23,140 nucleotides of DNA from an uncultured Ruminococcus sp. (GCA_900545285.1 UQYK01000031.1:1-23140); one strand, 5' to 3'; positions 7,867-16,105 are shown, counted from the stretch's first letter. Notes: generated by a model not told the origin, from the letters alone. Program-made: numbers and translations.

Positions 7867-7961
7867 TTGCAATCATTCCTTACAGATCAAATATTCATAG
7901 AAAATCACTCGCAGCATAAGCCGGGTGACTGATCTATTATTACCGTCAGGAGGTAAGCATT

Positions 7962-8852
7962 ATGAAAAATACAATTTTCACCGGCGCTGGTGTTGCAATT
8001 ATTACACCAATGCTGGCAGACGGTTCTGTCGATTATGACGGACTGGGAAAAAATATTGACTTTCAGATTGAAAATGGAACAGATGCCATTATTATCTGCG
8101 GTACTACCGGAGAATCCTCTACACTGGATGACAAGGAACACCGGGAATGCATTCGTTTTGCTGTAGAGCATACTCATAACCGGATTCCTGTTATCGCTGG
8201 TACCGGCAGCAATGACACAAAGTATGCCATTGAGCTTTCTCAGGAAGCGCAGGAACTGGGCGCTGACGGCCTTCTGGTTGTTACGCCGTATTATAACAAG
8301 ACAACACAGCGCGGCCTGATTGCGCACTATAACGCCATTGCCGACAGTGTAAATGTTCCGATTATTCTTTACAACATTCCCAGCCGTACCGGCGTTGGCT
8401 TTGATGTCAGCACAATTGCTGCTCTGGCTGAGCACAAGAATATTGTAGCAGTAAAGGAAGCCAGCGGCAACATTGGCTATACCGCAAAGCTGGCTGCTGC
8501 CTGCGGCGACAAGGTAGATATCTACAGCGGCAACGATGATATGATCGTACCGATTATGTCTCTGGGCGGAAAGGGCGTTATCTCTGTACTATCCAACGTT
8601 CTGCCGAAGGAAACACACCAGATGACACAATATTGTCTGGACAATAATTTTGCCGCTGCCACAGAATTGCAGCTGAAGTATCTCCGTCTGATTAACGACC
8701 TGTTTATGGAAGTTAATCCGATTCCGGTAAAGGAAGCCATGAATCAGCTGGGTATGCCCTCCGGTCCGTGCAGAATGCCGCTTTTGGATATGAGCGATGC
8801 ACACAAGGCTGCCATGAAAGCCACATTGCAGGCATACGGCCTGATTTCCTAA
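7962..8852 (+). CDS. dapA: 4-hydroxy-tetrahydrodipicolinate synthase
   Basis: This 296-residue class I aldolase-like enzyme condenses pyruvate with aspartate semialdehyde, the first committed step of lysine and diaminopimelate synthesis. Seen are the CGTTGESSTL block (46-55), PYYNKTTQRGL, the catalytic Tyr Y137 in LYNIPSRTG, and the Schiff-base lysine K165 in VAVKEASGN. Its length is standard. It has a strong AGGAGGT site and follows asd by 95 bases. That gap contains no terminator or promoter I trust, so it is read from the riboswitch promoter. Its substrate is the product of the preceding gene. Confidence 0.97.
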   Translation: MKNTIFTGAGVAIITPMLADGSVDYDGLGKNIDFQIENGTDAIIICGTTGESSTLDDKEHRECIRFAVEHTHNRIPVIAGTGSNDTKYAIELSQEAQELGADGLLVVTPYYNKTTQRGLIAHYNAIADSVNVPIILYNIPSRTGVGFDVSTIAALAEHKNIVAVKEASGNIGYTAKLAAACGDKVDIYSGNDDMIVPIMSLGGKGVISVLSNVLPKETHQMTQYCLDNNFAAATELQLKYLRLINDLFMEVNPIPVKEAMNQLGMPSGPCRMPLLDMSDAHKAAMKATLQAYGLIS

Positions 8853-8900
8853 GACCCCATCGGTCACACAGGAACAAAATCACGTAAAAGGAGCAGGACT

Positions 8901-9656
8901 ATGACAAAAATTGCAATCTGCGGTGCAAATGGCAAAATGGGACACACCGTTGCTTCCTGTATTCAGGAGCGCAATGACTGTACAGTAATCAGCGGTATTG
9001 ATTCCTACACCGCACAGTATGCGGATTTTCCCATTGTGGAAACACCGTCTGCATTGACAGAAACACCGGATGTTATCATTGATTTTTCAAACCCCTCTTC
9101 TTTAGACGGGCTGTTGGAATACGCACTGGTAAACAATGTTGCACTGGTATTGGCTACAACTGGCTATAGCGATGAGCAAATCGGAAAAATTCAGCATGCA
9201 GCAGAGCAGATTCCTGTATTTTTCACATTCAATATGTCCCTGGGTATCAATCTTTTGGTAGAACTGGGAAAAAAGGCTGCTGCGGTACTGGGCGGTCAAT
9301 TTGATATTGAAATCGTGGAGAAGCACCACAATCAGAAAATCGATGCTCCCAGTGGCACGGCAATTATGATTGCAAATGCAATCAATGATACACTGGATAA
9401 TTCCTATCACTATGTGTATGATCGCCACGCAAGAAGAATGAAGCGTGATCCCAAGGAAATCGGGATGCATTCCATTCGCGGTGGCACAATTGTAGGTGAA
9501 CATGACATTATCTTCGCCGGAAATGACGAAGTGATCACACTGTCTCACAGCGCAGCTTCTAAGGCTGTTTTCGCCGTTGGCGCTGTCAACGCAGCGGTTT
9601 ATCTGAAAGGAAAACCGGCAGGCATGTATGACATGAAACAGCTGGTACAGGAATGA
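8901..9656 (+). CDS. dapB: 4-hydroxy-tetrahydrodipicolinate reductase
   Basis: This 251-residue reductase converts the DapA product to tetrahydrodipicolinate with NAD(P)H. The nucleotide-binding motif ICGANGKMGHTV is at the N-terminus. The catalytic block EKHHNQKIDAPSGTA carries H142 and K146 at the positions of E. coli H159 and K163. The start has AAAAGGAG at normal spacing, 48 bases after dapA. It closes the asd-dapA-dapB operon and is followed by a terminator. Later pathway genes (dapL or dapD/E/F, lysA) are not present here. Confidence 0.97.
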   Translation: MTKIAICGANGKMGHTVASCIQERNDCTVISGIDSYTAQYADFPIVETPSALTETPDVIIDFSNPSSLDGLLEYALVNNVALVLATTGYSDEQIGKIQHAAEQIPVFFTFNMSLGINLLVELGKKAAAVLGGQFDIEIVEKHHNQKIDAPSGTAIMIANAINDTLDNSYHYVYDRHARRMKRDPKEIGMHSIRGGTIVGEHDIIFAGNDEVITLSHSAASKAVFAVGAVNAAVYLKGKPAGMYDMKQLVQE

Positions 9657-9677
9657 GCATTTCGTTTCTCATATAAC

Positions 9678-9718
9678 AAAAGGATGTGCCATTCAATTTT
9701 TGGTGGTACATCCTTTTT
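9678..9718 (+). terminator. Terminator of the asd-dapA-dapB operon
   Basis: AAAAGGATGT (9678-9687) pairs with ACATCCTTTT (9708-9717) around a loop of about 20 bases and runs into a T-tract. It lies 20 bases after the dapB stop. Confidence 0.82.
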
Positions 9719-9730
9719 ATTTTACTTGCA

Positions 9731-9760
9731 AAAAAGGCCACAGAAAACCTGCGGCCTTTT
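9731..9760 (-). terminator. Terminator of the dockerin gene
   Basis: AAAAAGGCC (9731-9739) pairs with GGCCTTTTT (9753-9761), with an inner CAG/CTG pairing. Read on the minus strand the hairpin ends in a T-run, about 45 bases past the dockerin stop. It is symmetric enough to work in both directions and insulates the converging units. Confidence 0.82.
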
Positions 9761-9806
9761 TCATATCATATTTGCAATTACAAATCAAACGGTGAGATTC
9801 ACTGTT

Positions 9807-10667
9807 TTACTTTGCAGCCGGGAAGAGATCCTTTGCTGTAATCTTTTCGCCTGCATTTAATCTTGAGTAGAACTGCAAAATCAGGAATGCATCATTATTT
9901 GTAATGCTGCCATCGCCATCTACATCTGCACGCTGCTTTACTGCATCATCAAATGTCTTGTCACCGCCTGCTTGCAGTGTAGCATACTCCTTCAGTGTCA
10001 TGAAGGCATCATCGATGGTATAAGCACCATCTCCATCTACATCACCGTAATTTACCGGCTTTACCATGTTGCTTACCTTGAAGTTTACAACAACTGTATC
10101 GCCGCCCATCAGACCGCCTGTCGGCTTGTTGTCGATATCCTTGACATCATTTCTCTCTCCCAATGTATTATAAATGTTCATACGCAGGGCAACACTATCA
10201 TTGTCTATACCATATGCCTTTTCACTCGGACCATTGTACGGAATTTCGGAAGTTATACCGTCAGCACGCTTCACCTCAATAGAGGTAATTTCGATCTTTA
10301 CACCGTCCTTCAGAACATCCTGGCCATCTGTGATATAAGCATAACCATTGATATTTGTCTGCAGGGACATGCATTCAATTGTTTCAGAACCGGTTCCCAT
10401 AGTAACGTCAACGGAATATTCACCGTCACCAGTGATCGTTGCTTCTGTGCCGGAAATATTGTTTTCATCCGGATCATAGTCAGCAGTACCCTTATCTGCA
10501 TCCGAATTTTTCTTCATGTCGCCGCCTGCCTGGAAGAAAAGCCATGCAGTGTACGGTGGTTCATCTGTAGCGTCCAGCGCAGAAACCGACAAAGAAAAAG
10601 ATGCCAGAGATGTAACAGAAATTGCTGCAGCAGCCAGAATTGCTGCCATTTTCTTTAAGTTCTTCAT
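9807..10667 (-). CDS. Secreted dockerin type I protein with uncharacterised N-terminal module
   Basis: This 286-residue exported protein has a clear signal peptide (1-30, basic start, hydrophobic core, SVSA end). A central region (about 37-200) looks beta-rich and contains YTAWLFFQ and TITGDGEYSVDV, reminiscent of small beta-sandwich modules found beside dockerins in ruminococcal proteins. I cannot name the family. The C-terminus (205-272) has two dockerin repeats, each with a DVDGDG calcium loop: YGDVDGDGAYTIDDA and RADVDGDGSITNNDA. Dockerins bind cohesins, so this protein is probably a component of a cellulosome-like complex or is attached to the cell surface. No catalytic domain is visible. 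The start has AAAGGAG 11 bases upstream, and the gene has its own promoter and terminator. No cohesin gene lies in the window. Confidence 0.9.
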   Translation of the reverse strand: MKNLKKMAAILAAAAISVTSLASFSLSVSALDATDEPPYTAWLFFQAGGDMKKNSDADKGTADYDPDENNISGTEATITGDGEYSVDVTMGTGSETIECMSLQTNINGYAYITDGQDVLKDGVKIEITSIEVKRADGITSEIPYNGPSEKAYGIDNDSVALRMNIYNTLGERNDVKDIDNKPTGGLMGGDTVVVNFKVSNMVKPVNYGDVDGDGAYTIDDAFMTLKEYATLQAGGDKTFDDAVKQRADVDGDGSITNNDAFLILQFYSRLNAGEKITAKDLFPAAK

Positions 10668-10738
10668 AAAAAATCATACTCCTTTTCGGAAAAATTTCTT
10701 TCTTCAAGTATTAAGAAAACTCAATATTTGCTTTTATT

Positions 10739-10767
10739 AGTATAGCATATTTTGAGAAAAAAGTCAG
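10739..10767 (-). promoter_or_regulatory. Promoter of the dockerin gene, extended -10
   Basis: On the minus strand CTGACT (10762-10767) and TATACT (10739-10744) are 17 bases apart, and TGC directly before the -10 gives an extended -10 element. The leader is about 65 bases. The DNA from here to the nrdD promoter (10768-10961) is AT-rich and holds no gene I can support. Confidence 0.7.
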
Positions 10768-10961
10768 CCTATATTGCACAATTTTACATATGCCATTTTT
10801 CTTGTATCAAACAAAAAAATCAGCGTTTTTTCATAGTATGACAAATTTTCTTGAAAGGACAACAAGACTTCTTCGTCTTTTTGGCTTTTTAACGACAGCC
10901 CTTTACAAATACTGAAATGAAGTCCCTTTTTCATAAGAAAAGATGAAACTGCAAAATTCAC

Positions 10962-10990
10962 TTGACAAGGATTTTAGAAAGCGTTATAAT
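10962..10990 (+). promoter_or_regulatory. Promoter P1 upstream of nrdD
   Basis: A perfect TTGACA (10962-10967) and a perfect TATAAT (10985-10990) are 17 bases apart. The start would be near 10997, immediately at the first NrdR-like box, about 430 bases before the nrdD start codon. Confidence 0.88.
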
Positions 10991-10997
10991 GGAACAT

Positions 10998-11045
10998 ACA
11001 AGATATAGTGGTTACAGCGATCGCGAGACACAAGTTATAGTGGTT
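10998..11045 (+). promoter_or_regulatory. Tandem NrdR-like operator boxes
   Basis: Two 16-base sequences, ACAAGATATAGTGGTT (10998-11013) and ACAAGTTATAGTGGTT (11030-11045), differ at one base and start 32 bases apart, about three helical turns. They resemble the NrdR consensus ACACWATATATWGTGT (about 11 of 16 positions for the first). The pairing and spacing match known NrdR sites in front of ribonucleotide reductase genes. They lie directly downstream of the P1 -10 element, where a bound repressor would block initiation. The assignment rests on sequence and on the neighbouring nrdD; nrdR is not in the window. Confidence 0.75.
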
Positions 11046-11068
11046 TTACTTTTGACACACTTTGTTTC

Positions 11069-11097
11069 TTGACAGATGCAATCAAAAGCAGTATAAT
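11069..11097 (+). promoter_or_regulatory. Promoter P2 upstream of nrdD
   Basis: A second perfect TTGACA (11069-11074) and TATAAT (11092-11097) with 17-base spacing lies 24 bases beyond the second NrdR-like box. Initiation here, near 11104, would leave the boxes upstream and may escape part of the repression. A perfect hexamer pair by chance in AT-rich DNA is possible. Confidence 0.6.
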
Positions 11098-11428
11098 AGA
11101 AATTATAAATATTCCGGTTGTCAAACCACTTAAAATACGGTTTAGATATACTGAAAAATTGTAATTTGGTGCAGGCCCTTCGGCTTGCATTTCTCTTTGT
11201 CTATAGCAGGTCTTATTTCCAAAAATCTTTTTATTCTTTCTCGCTGCACTGTATGTAGGCAATTACACGATATTGGTTATCTGTCCGCATAAGCACTGTC
11301 ATTTTTGCTTATGCGGACTGGTTTTGCAAAAAACTGAAGATTTCCAATCGATGTAAGATGGATTTGCATGAAATCATAGCTCTGCCTGTCCTTGGACATT
11401 TCTGTAAAAATATTGGAGGTAGTTTATT
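11098..11428 (+). other. Long structured leader of nrdD without a recognised gene
   Basis: About 330 transcribed bases precede nrdD. They contain a compact hairpin, TGCAGGCC with GGCTTGCA around CTTC (about 11170-11190), and a 13-bp perfect hairpin at 11283-11318. No known riboswitch class could be matched by eye. On the opposite strand a hydrophobic reading frame exists, treated as unproven. Confidence 0.5.
11283..11318 (+). terminator. Possible attenuator hairpin in the nrdD leader
   Basis: GTCCGCATAAGCA (11283-11295) pairs perfectly with TGCTTATGCGGAC (11306-11318) around a 10-base loop. It is followed by TGGTTTTGC, a weak T-tract, about 110 bases before the start codon. It could partially terminate, or it could stabilise the message. 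Confidence 0.4.
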
Positions 11429-13588
11429 GTGAAAATTATTAAGCGAAGCGGAAAAGAAGACTTCTTTGATCGAAAAAAAATCGAAGCTGCCATTTCAAAA
11501 GCCAATATTACCGTAATGGAAGCAGAGCAGCTTTCAGATACGGAAATTGCAGAAATTGCGGCAGAAATTGAAGAGCGCTGCGATCAAATGAACCGTGCAG
11601 TGGATGTGGAAACGATTCAGGACTGGGTAGAAGTTGAAATCATGCAGCATGGCGCTTTCGGCGTTGCCAAAAATTACATTACCTATCGGTATGAACGTGG
11701 ACTGCTGCGGCAGTCTAATACAACAGACAAAAAAATCCTGAGCCTTTTGAATTTTGAAAATGAAGAAGTCAAGCAGGAAAACTCTAACAAGAACCCCGTT
11801 GTAAACAGCGTACAGCGTGACTATATGGCCGGTGAAGTCAGCAAGGATATCACCACCCGTTTTCTGCTGCCGCATGATATCACTGATGCGCACAAGGCTG
11901 GCATTATTCATTTCCATGATGCCGATTATTTTGCGCAGCACATGCATAACTGCTGTCTGGTAAATCTGGAGGATATGCTGCAAAACGGTACTGTTATCAG
12001 CGAAACAATGATCGAAAAGCCCCACAGCTTTTCTACCGCATGTAATATTTCCACACAGATTATTGCACAAATTGCAAGTTCTCAGTATGGCGGTCAGAGC
12101 ATTACCCTGTCTCACCTGGCACCCTTTGTACAGGTCAGCCGGGAAAAATTCCGCCGGGATGTACGCAGAGAATACGAGCGTCTGGGAAAGGAAGTGGACG
12201 AAGAAACCATCAACAGTGTAGCAGAAATGCGCGTCCGCAATGAAATTATCCAAGGCGTTCAGATGATACAGTACCAAGTCATCACACTTATGACCACCAA
12301 TGGCCAGGCGCCGTTTGTTACTGTATTTATGTACCTGGATGAAGTTCCAGAAGGACAGACCAGAAATGATCTGGCAATTATTATTGAAGAAATGCTGCGT
12401 CAGCGAATTCAGGGTGTAAAAAATGAAAAGGGCGTTTTCATCACACCTGCATTTCCAAAGTTGATTTACGTACTGGAAGAAGATAATATTCACGAAGATT
12501 CAAAGTATTTTTATCTGACAGAACTCGCTGCACAATGCACTGCAAAGCGCATGGTTCCGGATTATATTTCCGAAAAAATCATGAAGAAGCTGAAAGAGGG
12601 CAACTGCTATACCTGTATGGGCTGCCGTTCTTTCCTGACAGTATACAAAGACGAAAACGACAAGTATAAATTCTACGGCCGCTTTAACCAGGGCGTAGTC
12701 ACATTAAATCTGGTAGATATAGCATGCTCTTCCGGCGGCGATATGGATCGCTTCTGGGAAATCTTCGACGAGCGTCTTGCACTTTGCTATCGCGCTTTGA
12801 TGTGCCGGCACAATCGCTTGAAAGGTACACCTTCTGACGTTGCTCCGATCCTTTGGCAGTACGGTGCATTGGCACGTCTGAAAAAGGGCGAGACAATCGA
12901 TAAACTCCTATACGGTGGCTATTCTACCCTTTCTCTGGGATATGCAGGACTGTGTGAGTGCACACGCTATATGACCGGAAAATCCCACACGGATCCTGCT
13001 GCTACGCCGTTTGCATTAGAAGTAATGCGGCATTTAAATGATACCTGTAAGCGTTGGGCAAAAGAAACTAACATTGATTTCAGTCTCTATGGAACGCCGC
13101 TGGAATCTACCACCTACAAGTTTGCACGGTGTCTACAGGAACGTTTTGGCGTTATTGAAGGTGTAACAGACAAAAACTACATCACTAACAGCTACCATGT
13201 TCATGTAACAGAACCGATCAATGCCTTTGAAAAATTAAGCTTCGAGGCACAGTTCCAGGAGCTCTCCCCCGGCGGTGCCATCAGCTATGTAGAAGTCCCC
13301 AATATGCAGAATAACATTCCGGCCGTTATCGCGGTGATGCAGCACATTTATGATAATATCATGTATGCTGAATTGAACACCAAGAGCGATTATTGCCAGG
13401 TTTGCGGCTATGACGGAGAAATCCAGATTGTAGAAGACGATGGAAAGCTTGTCTGGGAATGCCCTAACTGCGGCAACCGCAATCAGGATAAGTTGAATGT
13501 AGCACGCCGTACCTGCGGTTACATCGGCACACAATTCTGGAACCAGGGACGCACACAGGAAATCCGGGATCGTGTAATGCACTTATAA
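11429..13588 (+). CDS. nrdD: Anaerobic (class III) ribonucleoside-triphosphate reductase
   Basis: This 719-residue glycyl-radical enzyme makes deoxyribonucleotides without oxygen. An ATP-cone allosteric domain occupies about residues 1-92 (KIIKRSGKEDFFDRKKIEAA onward). The catalytic barrel contains MHNCCLVNLEDML. A zinc site is formed by C656, C659, C678 and C681. The glycyl radical motif RTCGYIG holds the radical glycine at G697. The start is a GTG with GGAGGT 8 bases upstream; no ATG fits. nrdG follows after 29 bases, the usual pair. NrdR-like boxes near the promoter point to repression when dATP is plentiful. Its presence fits an obligate anaerobe. Confidence 0.97.
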   Translation: MKIIKRSGKEDFFDRKKIEAAISKANITVMEAEQLSDTEIAEIAAEIEERCDQMNRAVDVETIQDWVEVEIMQHGAFGVAKNYITYRYERGLLRQSNTTDKKILSLLNFENEEVKQENSNKNPVVNSVQRDYMAGEVSKDITTRFLLPHDITDAHKAGIIHFHDADYFAQHMHNCCLVNLEDMLQNGTVISETMIEKPHSFSTACNISTQIIAQIASSQYGGQSITLSHLAPFVQVSREKFRRDVRREYERLGKEVDEETINSVAEMRVRNEIIQGVQMIQYQVITLMTTNGQAPFVTVFMYLDEVPEGQTRNDLAIIIEEMLRQRIQGVKNEKGVFITPAFPKLIYVLEEDNIHEDSKYFYLTELAAQCTAKRMVPDYISEKIMKKLKEGNCYTCMGCRSFLTVYKDENDKYKFYGRFNQGVVTLNLVDIACSSGGDMDRFWEIFDERLALCYRALMCRHNRLKGTPSDVAPILWQYGALARLKKGETIDKLLYGGYSTLSLGYAGLCECTRYMTGKSHTDPAATPFALEVMRHLNDTCKRWAKETNIDFSLYGTPLESTTYKFARCLQERFGVIEGVTDKNYITNSYHVHVTEPINAFEKLSFEAQFQELSPGGAISYVEVPNMQNNIPAVIAVMQHIYDNIMYAELNTKSDYCQVCGYDGEIQIVEDDGKLVWECPNCGNRNQDKLNVARRTCGYIGTQFWNQGRTQEIRDRVMHL

Positions 13589-13617
13589 TGGAAATTTAGG
13601 AAAGGGGTTTCGCCATC

Positions 13618-14106
13618 ATGTACTACGGCGCAATCAAATCCTGCGACATTGCAAATGGAGAAGGTGTACGCGTTTCTCTGTTTGTATCCGGCTGTCGGCA
13701 CGGCTGCAAAAACTGTTTTAATCCAGAAACTTGGAATTTCTCTTATGGGACACCATACACCAAGCAAACCACAGAGCAGATTCTAAAGCTTCTGGAGCCA
13801 TCTTACGTCCAAGGACTCACCCTATTAGGCGGAGAGCCTATGGAACCGGAAAATCAGCCGGTTTTACTGGAATTGGTACAGGCCGTACGAAAAACCTATG
13901 GGAAAAGCAAGGACATCTGGTGCTATACAGGATGCATTCTGGAAACAGAACTGCTTTCTCCTGGTTCCTACCGCTGTGAAGTAACAGATGCGTTGCTACA
14001 GGAAATCGATGTCTTAGTGGATGGCCCGTTCATTGAATCTCAAAAGTCCTTATCTCTGCCGTTTCGCGGTTCTGAGAATCAACGGATACTGCATTTACAT
14101 GCATAA
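13618..14106 (+). CDS. nrdG: Anaerobic ribonucleotide reductase activating protein
   Basis: This 162-residue radical SAM activase installs the glycyl radical on NrdD. The CxxxCxxC iron-sulfur motif is C26, C30 and C33 in VSGCRHGCKNCFNPETW. LLGGEPME near the middle corresponds to the GGE motif of radical SAM proteins. The ATG at 13618 has AAAGGGG upstream. It lies 29 bases after nrdD and ends 14 bases before a strong terminator, so the two genes form one unit. Length is typical. Confidence 0.96.
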   Translation: MYYGAIKSCDIANGEGVRVSLFVSGCRHGCKNCFNPETWNFSYGTPYTKQTTEQILKLLEPSYVQGLTLLGGEPMEPENQPVLLELVQAVRKTYGKSKDIWCYTGCILETELLSPGSYRCEVTDALLQEIDVLVDGPFIESQKSLSLPFRGSENQRILHLHA

Positions 14107-14120
14107 TCAGATCAAAACAA

Positions 14121-14165
14121 AAAAGTCTGCTCTTGGAAACAACAATTCCAAAGGCAGACTTTTTT
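14121..14165. terminator. Bidirectional terminator between nrdG and the hydrolase pair
   Basis: AAAAGTCTGC (14121-14130) pairs with GCAGACTTTT (14154-14163), with a second inner stem TTGGAA/TTCCAA separated by a small internal loop. A-rich and T-rich flanks allow function on both strands, ending nrdDG and the converging hydrolase operon. Confidence 0.88.
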
Positions 14166-14176
14166 CTTATACCGCA

Positions 14177-15049
14177 TCAGGACTGCATCAGTGATTGAAA
14201 GAACGCCATTTCTGCTGCATTACAGCGCTTCCCGTTTTCACTATACAAATTCAAGTGAAACACATGATTGTCAGATGGTGTACCGTTTCCGTACTCCGCA
14301 AACACCATAGGAACCTGCACTTCCTCCAATTTCTTTCTCATTGGCGTTGTCATAGAACGCAGACCGTCATTGACGCTTGCCATCAAGTAAGCAGGCGGAA
14401 AATCTTGATTTAAATAGTCCAGCTGCGATTCAAACAATTCCAGCTGCTTTCCAGACAAGCTTTGCAGGTATGGTTCTTTGGAAGCAATTGCGTGATCCGT
14501 CATATCATAAATTCCGCAGTTTAACGCCACACCATCCGGAATCTGGTCATAGGTGTCAAATCGCAACTGTTTCCGATACGCGGCATTTGATGCCAGAATA
14601 CAGTACTGACTCACCAGTTGCGCTCCGGCAGAATCTCCCACCATGAACCAATGCCCATTCTGGGTATATTCCCTGCGATGTTCTGATGTCCACTTTACAA
14701 CGCGACAGACATCCTCAATTGCTGCCGGATATGGATATTTCGGCGCCAGCCGATAATTGCAATTGATCACCACAAATCCAAACTGCGCTAATCTCATGCC
14801 GTAAAAGCGATAGAGTTCCTTATCTCCGTAAAACCATCCACCGCCATGAACATTAATTAAAACCGGCAGATTTTTACCTTCTGCACCACTGGGATAGTAG
14901 ACATCCAACTGATGTTCTGTCAGGCCATCCTCTGCATAGGCAAGATTCCGAAGAATTGTAACGTCTTTTGGTTCTTCCAGACCGGAATCCCTTTTTCGAT
15001 CGCTCTCCGCCCATGCAATTCGGTTTTTTTCGATTTCTTCTCTTGTCAT
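14177..15049 (-). CDS. Alpha/beta hydrolase, HSL-type esterase/lipase
   Basis: This 290-residue cytoplasmic hydrolase belongs to the hormone-sensitive-lipase-like group. The oxyanion-hole motif HGGGW is at 68-72, the nucleophile S140 is in GDSAGA, the acidic residue is probably D228 in SVNDGLRS, and the histidine is in NHVFH (H262 or H265). The DVYYP and LINVHGGGWFYGDK stretches are typical of this esterase/acetylesterase family. No signal peptide is seen. The start follows GAGAGGAA at good spacing. It is the downstream member of a two-gene unit, 44 bases after the lysophospholipase-like gene. The substrate is unknown; short-chain or acetyl esters are a family-based guess. Confidence 0.85.
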   Translation of the reverse strand: MTREEIEKNRIAWAESDRKRDSGLEEPKDVTILRNLAYAEDGLTEHQLDVYYPSGAEGKNLPVLINVHGGGWFYGDKELYRFYGMRLAQFGFVVINCNYRLAPKYPYPAAIEDVCRVVKWTSEHRREYTQNGHWFMVGDSAGAQLVSQYCILASNAAYRKQLRFDTYDQIPDGVALNCGIYDMTDHAIASKEPYLQSLSGKQLELFESQLDYLNQDFPPAYLMASVNDGLRSMTTPMRKKLEEVQVPMVFAEYGNGTPSDNHVFHLNLYSENGKRCNAAEMAFFQSLMQS

Positions 15050-15093
15050 TTTCTGATTCCTCTCGATTCTCTAAGTATTTGTGATTTTTACAA

Positions 15094-16017
15094 TCACGAA
15101 TGAACCCATTGTTCCAGCGTATTTTGTACGTCCGCATAAACCAGTTCTTTTTGCAGCTCATTTAAAATTTCATGCCGCATGCCTGGGAAAAGTCTTGCTG
15201 TAACATTTGTATATCCCACAGAACACAGCAATTCTGCTGCTTGATTAAATTTGGCATCGTTTCCTCTGCAAGGATCTTCTGCCCCGGACAGGAAACGAAT
15301 GGGAAAATTCGGCCGCACAACATTCCAATTCTCTGTATCATAGGTGTTCCGGAGCAAATAGAGCAGAGCTTCATACCCATTCAATGAAAAGTTAAAGGTA
15401 CAAAGAGAATCCTGATTATAGGCGTCCACTACCTTAGAATCTCTGCAAAGCCAGGCATTTTTCCGGCCTTCGACCCGAAAGGGCTTTTCAAATCCGGAGA
15501 ATACCGTCTTTCCAAGCCATTCGCTATGATACTGTTCTCCTTTTTTCCGTGCTAGCATTGCTCTTACACGCTCTCCCAGTCCCACTCCAATTGCAGCGCT
15601 CGGCGAGCCACAGAGAATGAGTCCATCCAGTACATCCGGATAGCGCTTTAAATAACATCGCGCCACAAGAGAGCCCATACTGTGTCCCAGCAAAAACAAC
15701 GGAAGATTCGGAAACTGTGCTTGTATCCACTGGGTCACCTGATACGCATCTGTTACCATAGCAGAACCGCCATCCTGATAAAAATAGCCCAGATCCTCCT
15801 TTTGCCGTACACTTTCCCCATGACCGCGGTGATCATGAATCGCACAAACAAACCCATGGCTTGTCATTTCCTGCAAAAAGGCGGCATACCGTTCCTTATG
15901 CTCGCACATGCCATGCAGAATCTGCAAAATTGCCTTCGGTTCACGATCTTTTGGAACCACAACCAGCCCATGTAACGGCAATCGGTCATGATTGGAAATC
16001 AGCTCGAACTTTTGCAT
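15094..16017 (-). CDS. Alpha/beta hydrolase, lysophospholipase/monoacylglycerol lipase type
   Basis: This 307-residue protein is of the serine aminopeptidase S33/monoglyceride lipase family. The oxyanion region is HGMCEH (35-40), HDHRGHGES is conserved, the nucleophile S113 is in GHSMGS, the Asp is probably D248 in SGAEDP, and the His is H282 in MRHEILNE. No signal peptide or membrane helix is evident. It would cleave glycerol or phospholipid monoesters in the cytoplasm, but the substrate is not determined by sequence. AGGTAGGTG stands before the ATG. It is the first gene after a good promoter and probably co-transcribed with the esterase downstream. Confidence 0.86.
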   Translation of the reverse strand: MQKFELISNHDRLPLHGLVVVPKDREPKAILQILHGMCEHKERYAAFLQEMTSHGFVCAIHDHRGHGESVRQKEDLGYFYQDGGSAMVTDAYQVTQWIQAQFPNLPLFLLGHSMGSLVARCYLKRYPDVLDGLILCGSPSAAIGVGLGERVRAMLARKKGEQYHSEWLGKTVFSGFEKPFRVEGRKNAWLCRDSKVVDAYNQDSLCTFNFSLNGYEALLYLLRNTYDTENWNVVRPNFPIRFLSGAEDPCRGNDAKFNQAAELLCSVGYTNVTARLFPGMRHEILNELQKELVYADVQNTLEQWVHS

Positions 16018-16105
16018 ACTGTCAACACCTACCTTGTATATTTACATGCATCAAAATGAAGTGCAGGTTTTTCCAATCGTATACCCGCAAATTCTCTCTC
16101 ATGTT

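Noticed and set aside
7884..7935. Hairpin between asd and dapA (AGATCA/TGATCT with inner TCACTC/GGGTGA)
   Set aside because: The two helices are separated by an asymmetric 15-base bulge and have no U-run; not enough to call a regulatory element.
10764..10961. 65-residue frame between the dockerin promoter and the nrdD promoter
   Set aside because: No ribosome site and no coding character; it ends within bases of the P1 -35 and overlaps the dockerin -35.
11534..12493. 319-residue minus-strand frame inside nrdD
   Set aside because: It lies wholly opposite a well conserved coding region and has no recognisable domain; it is an antisense shadow.
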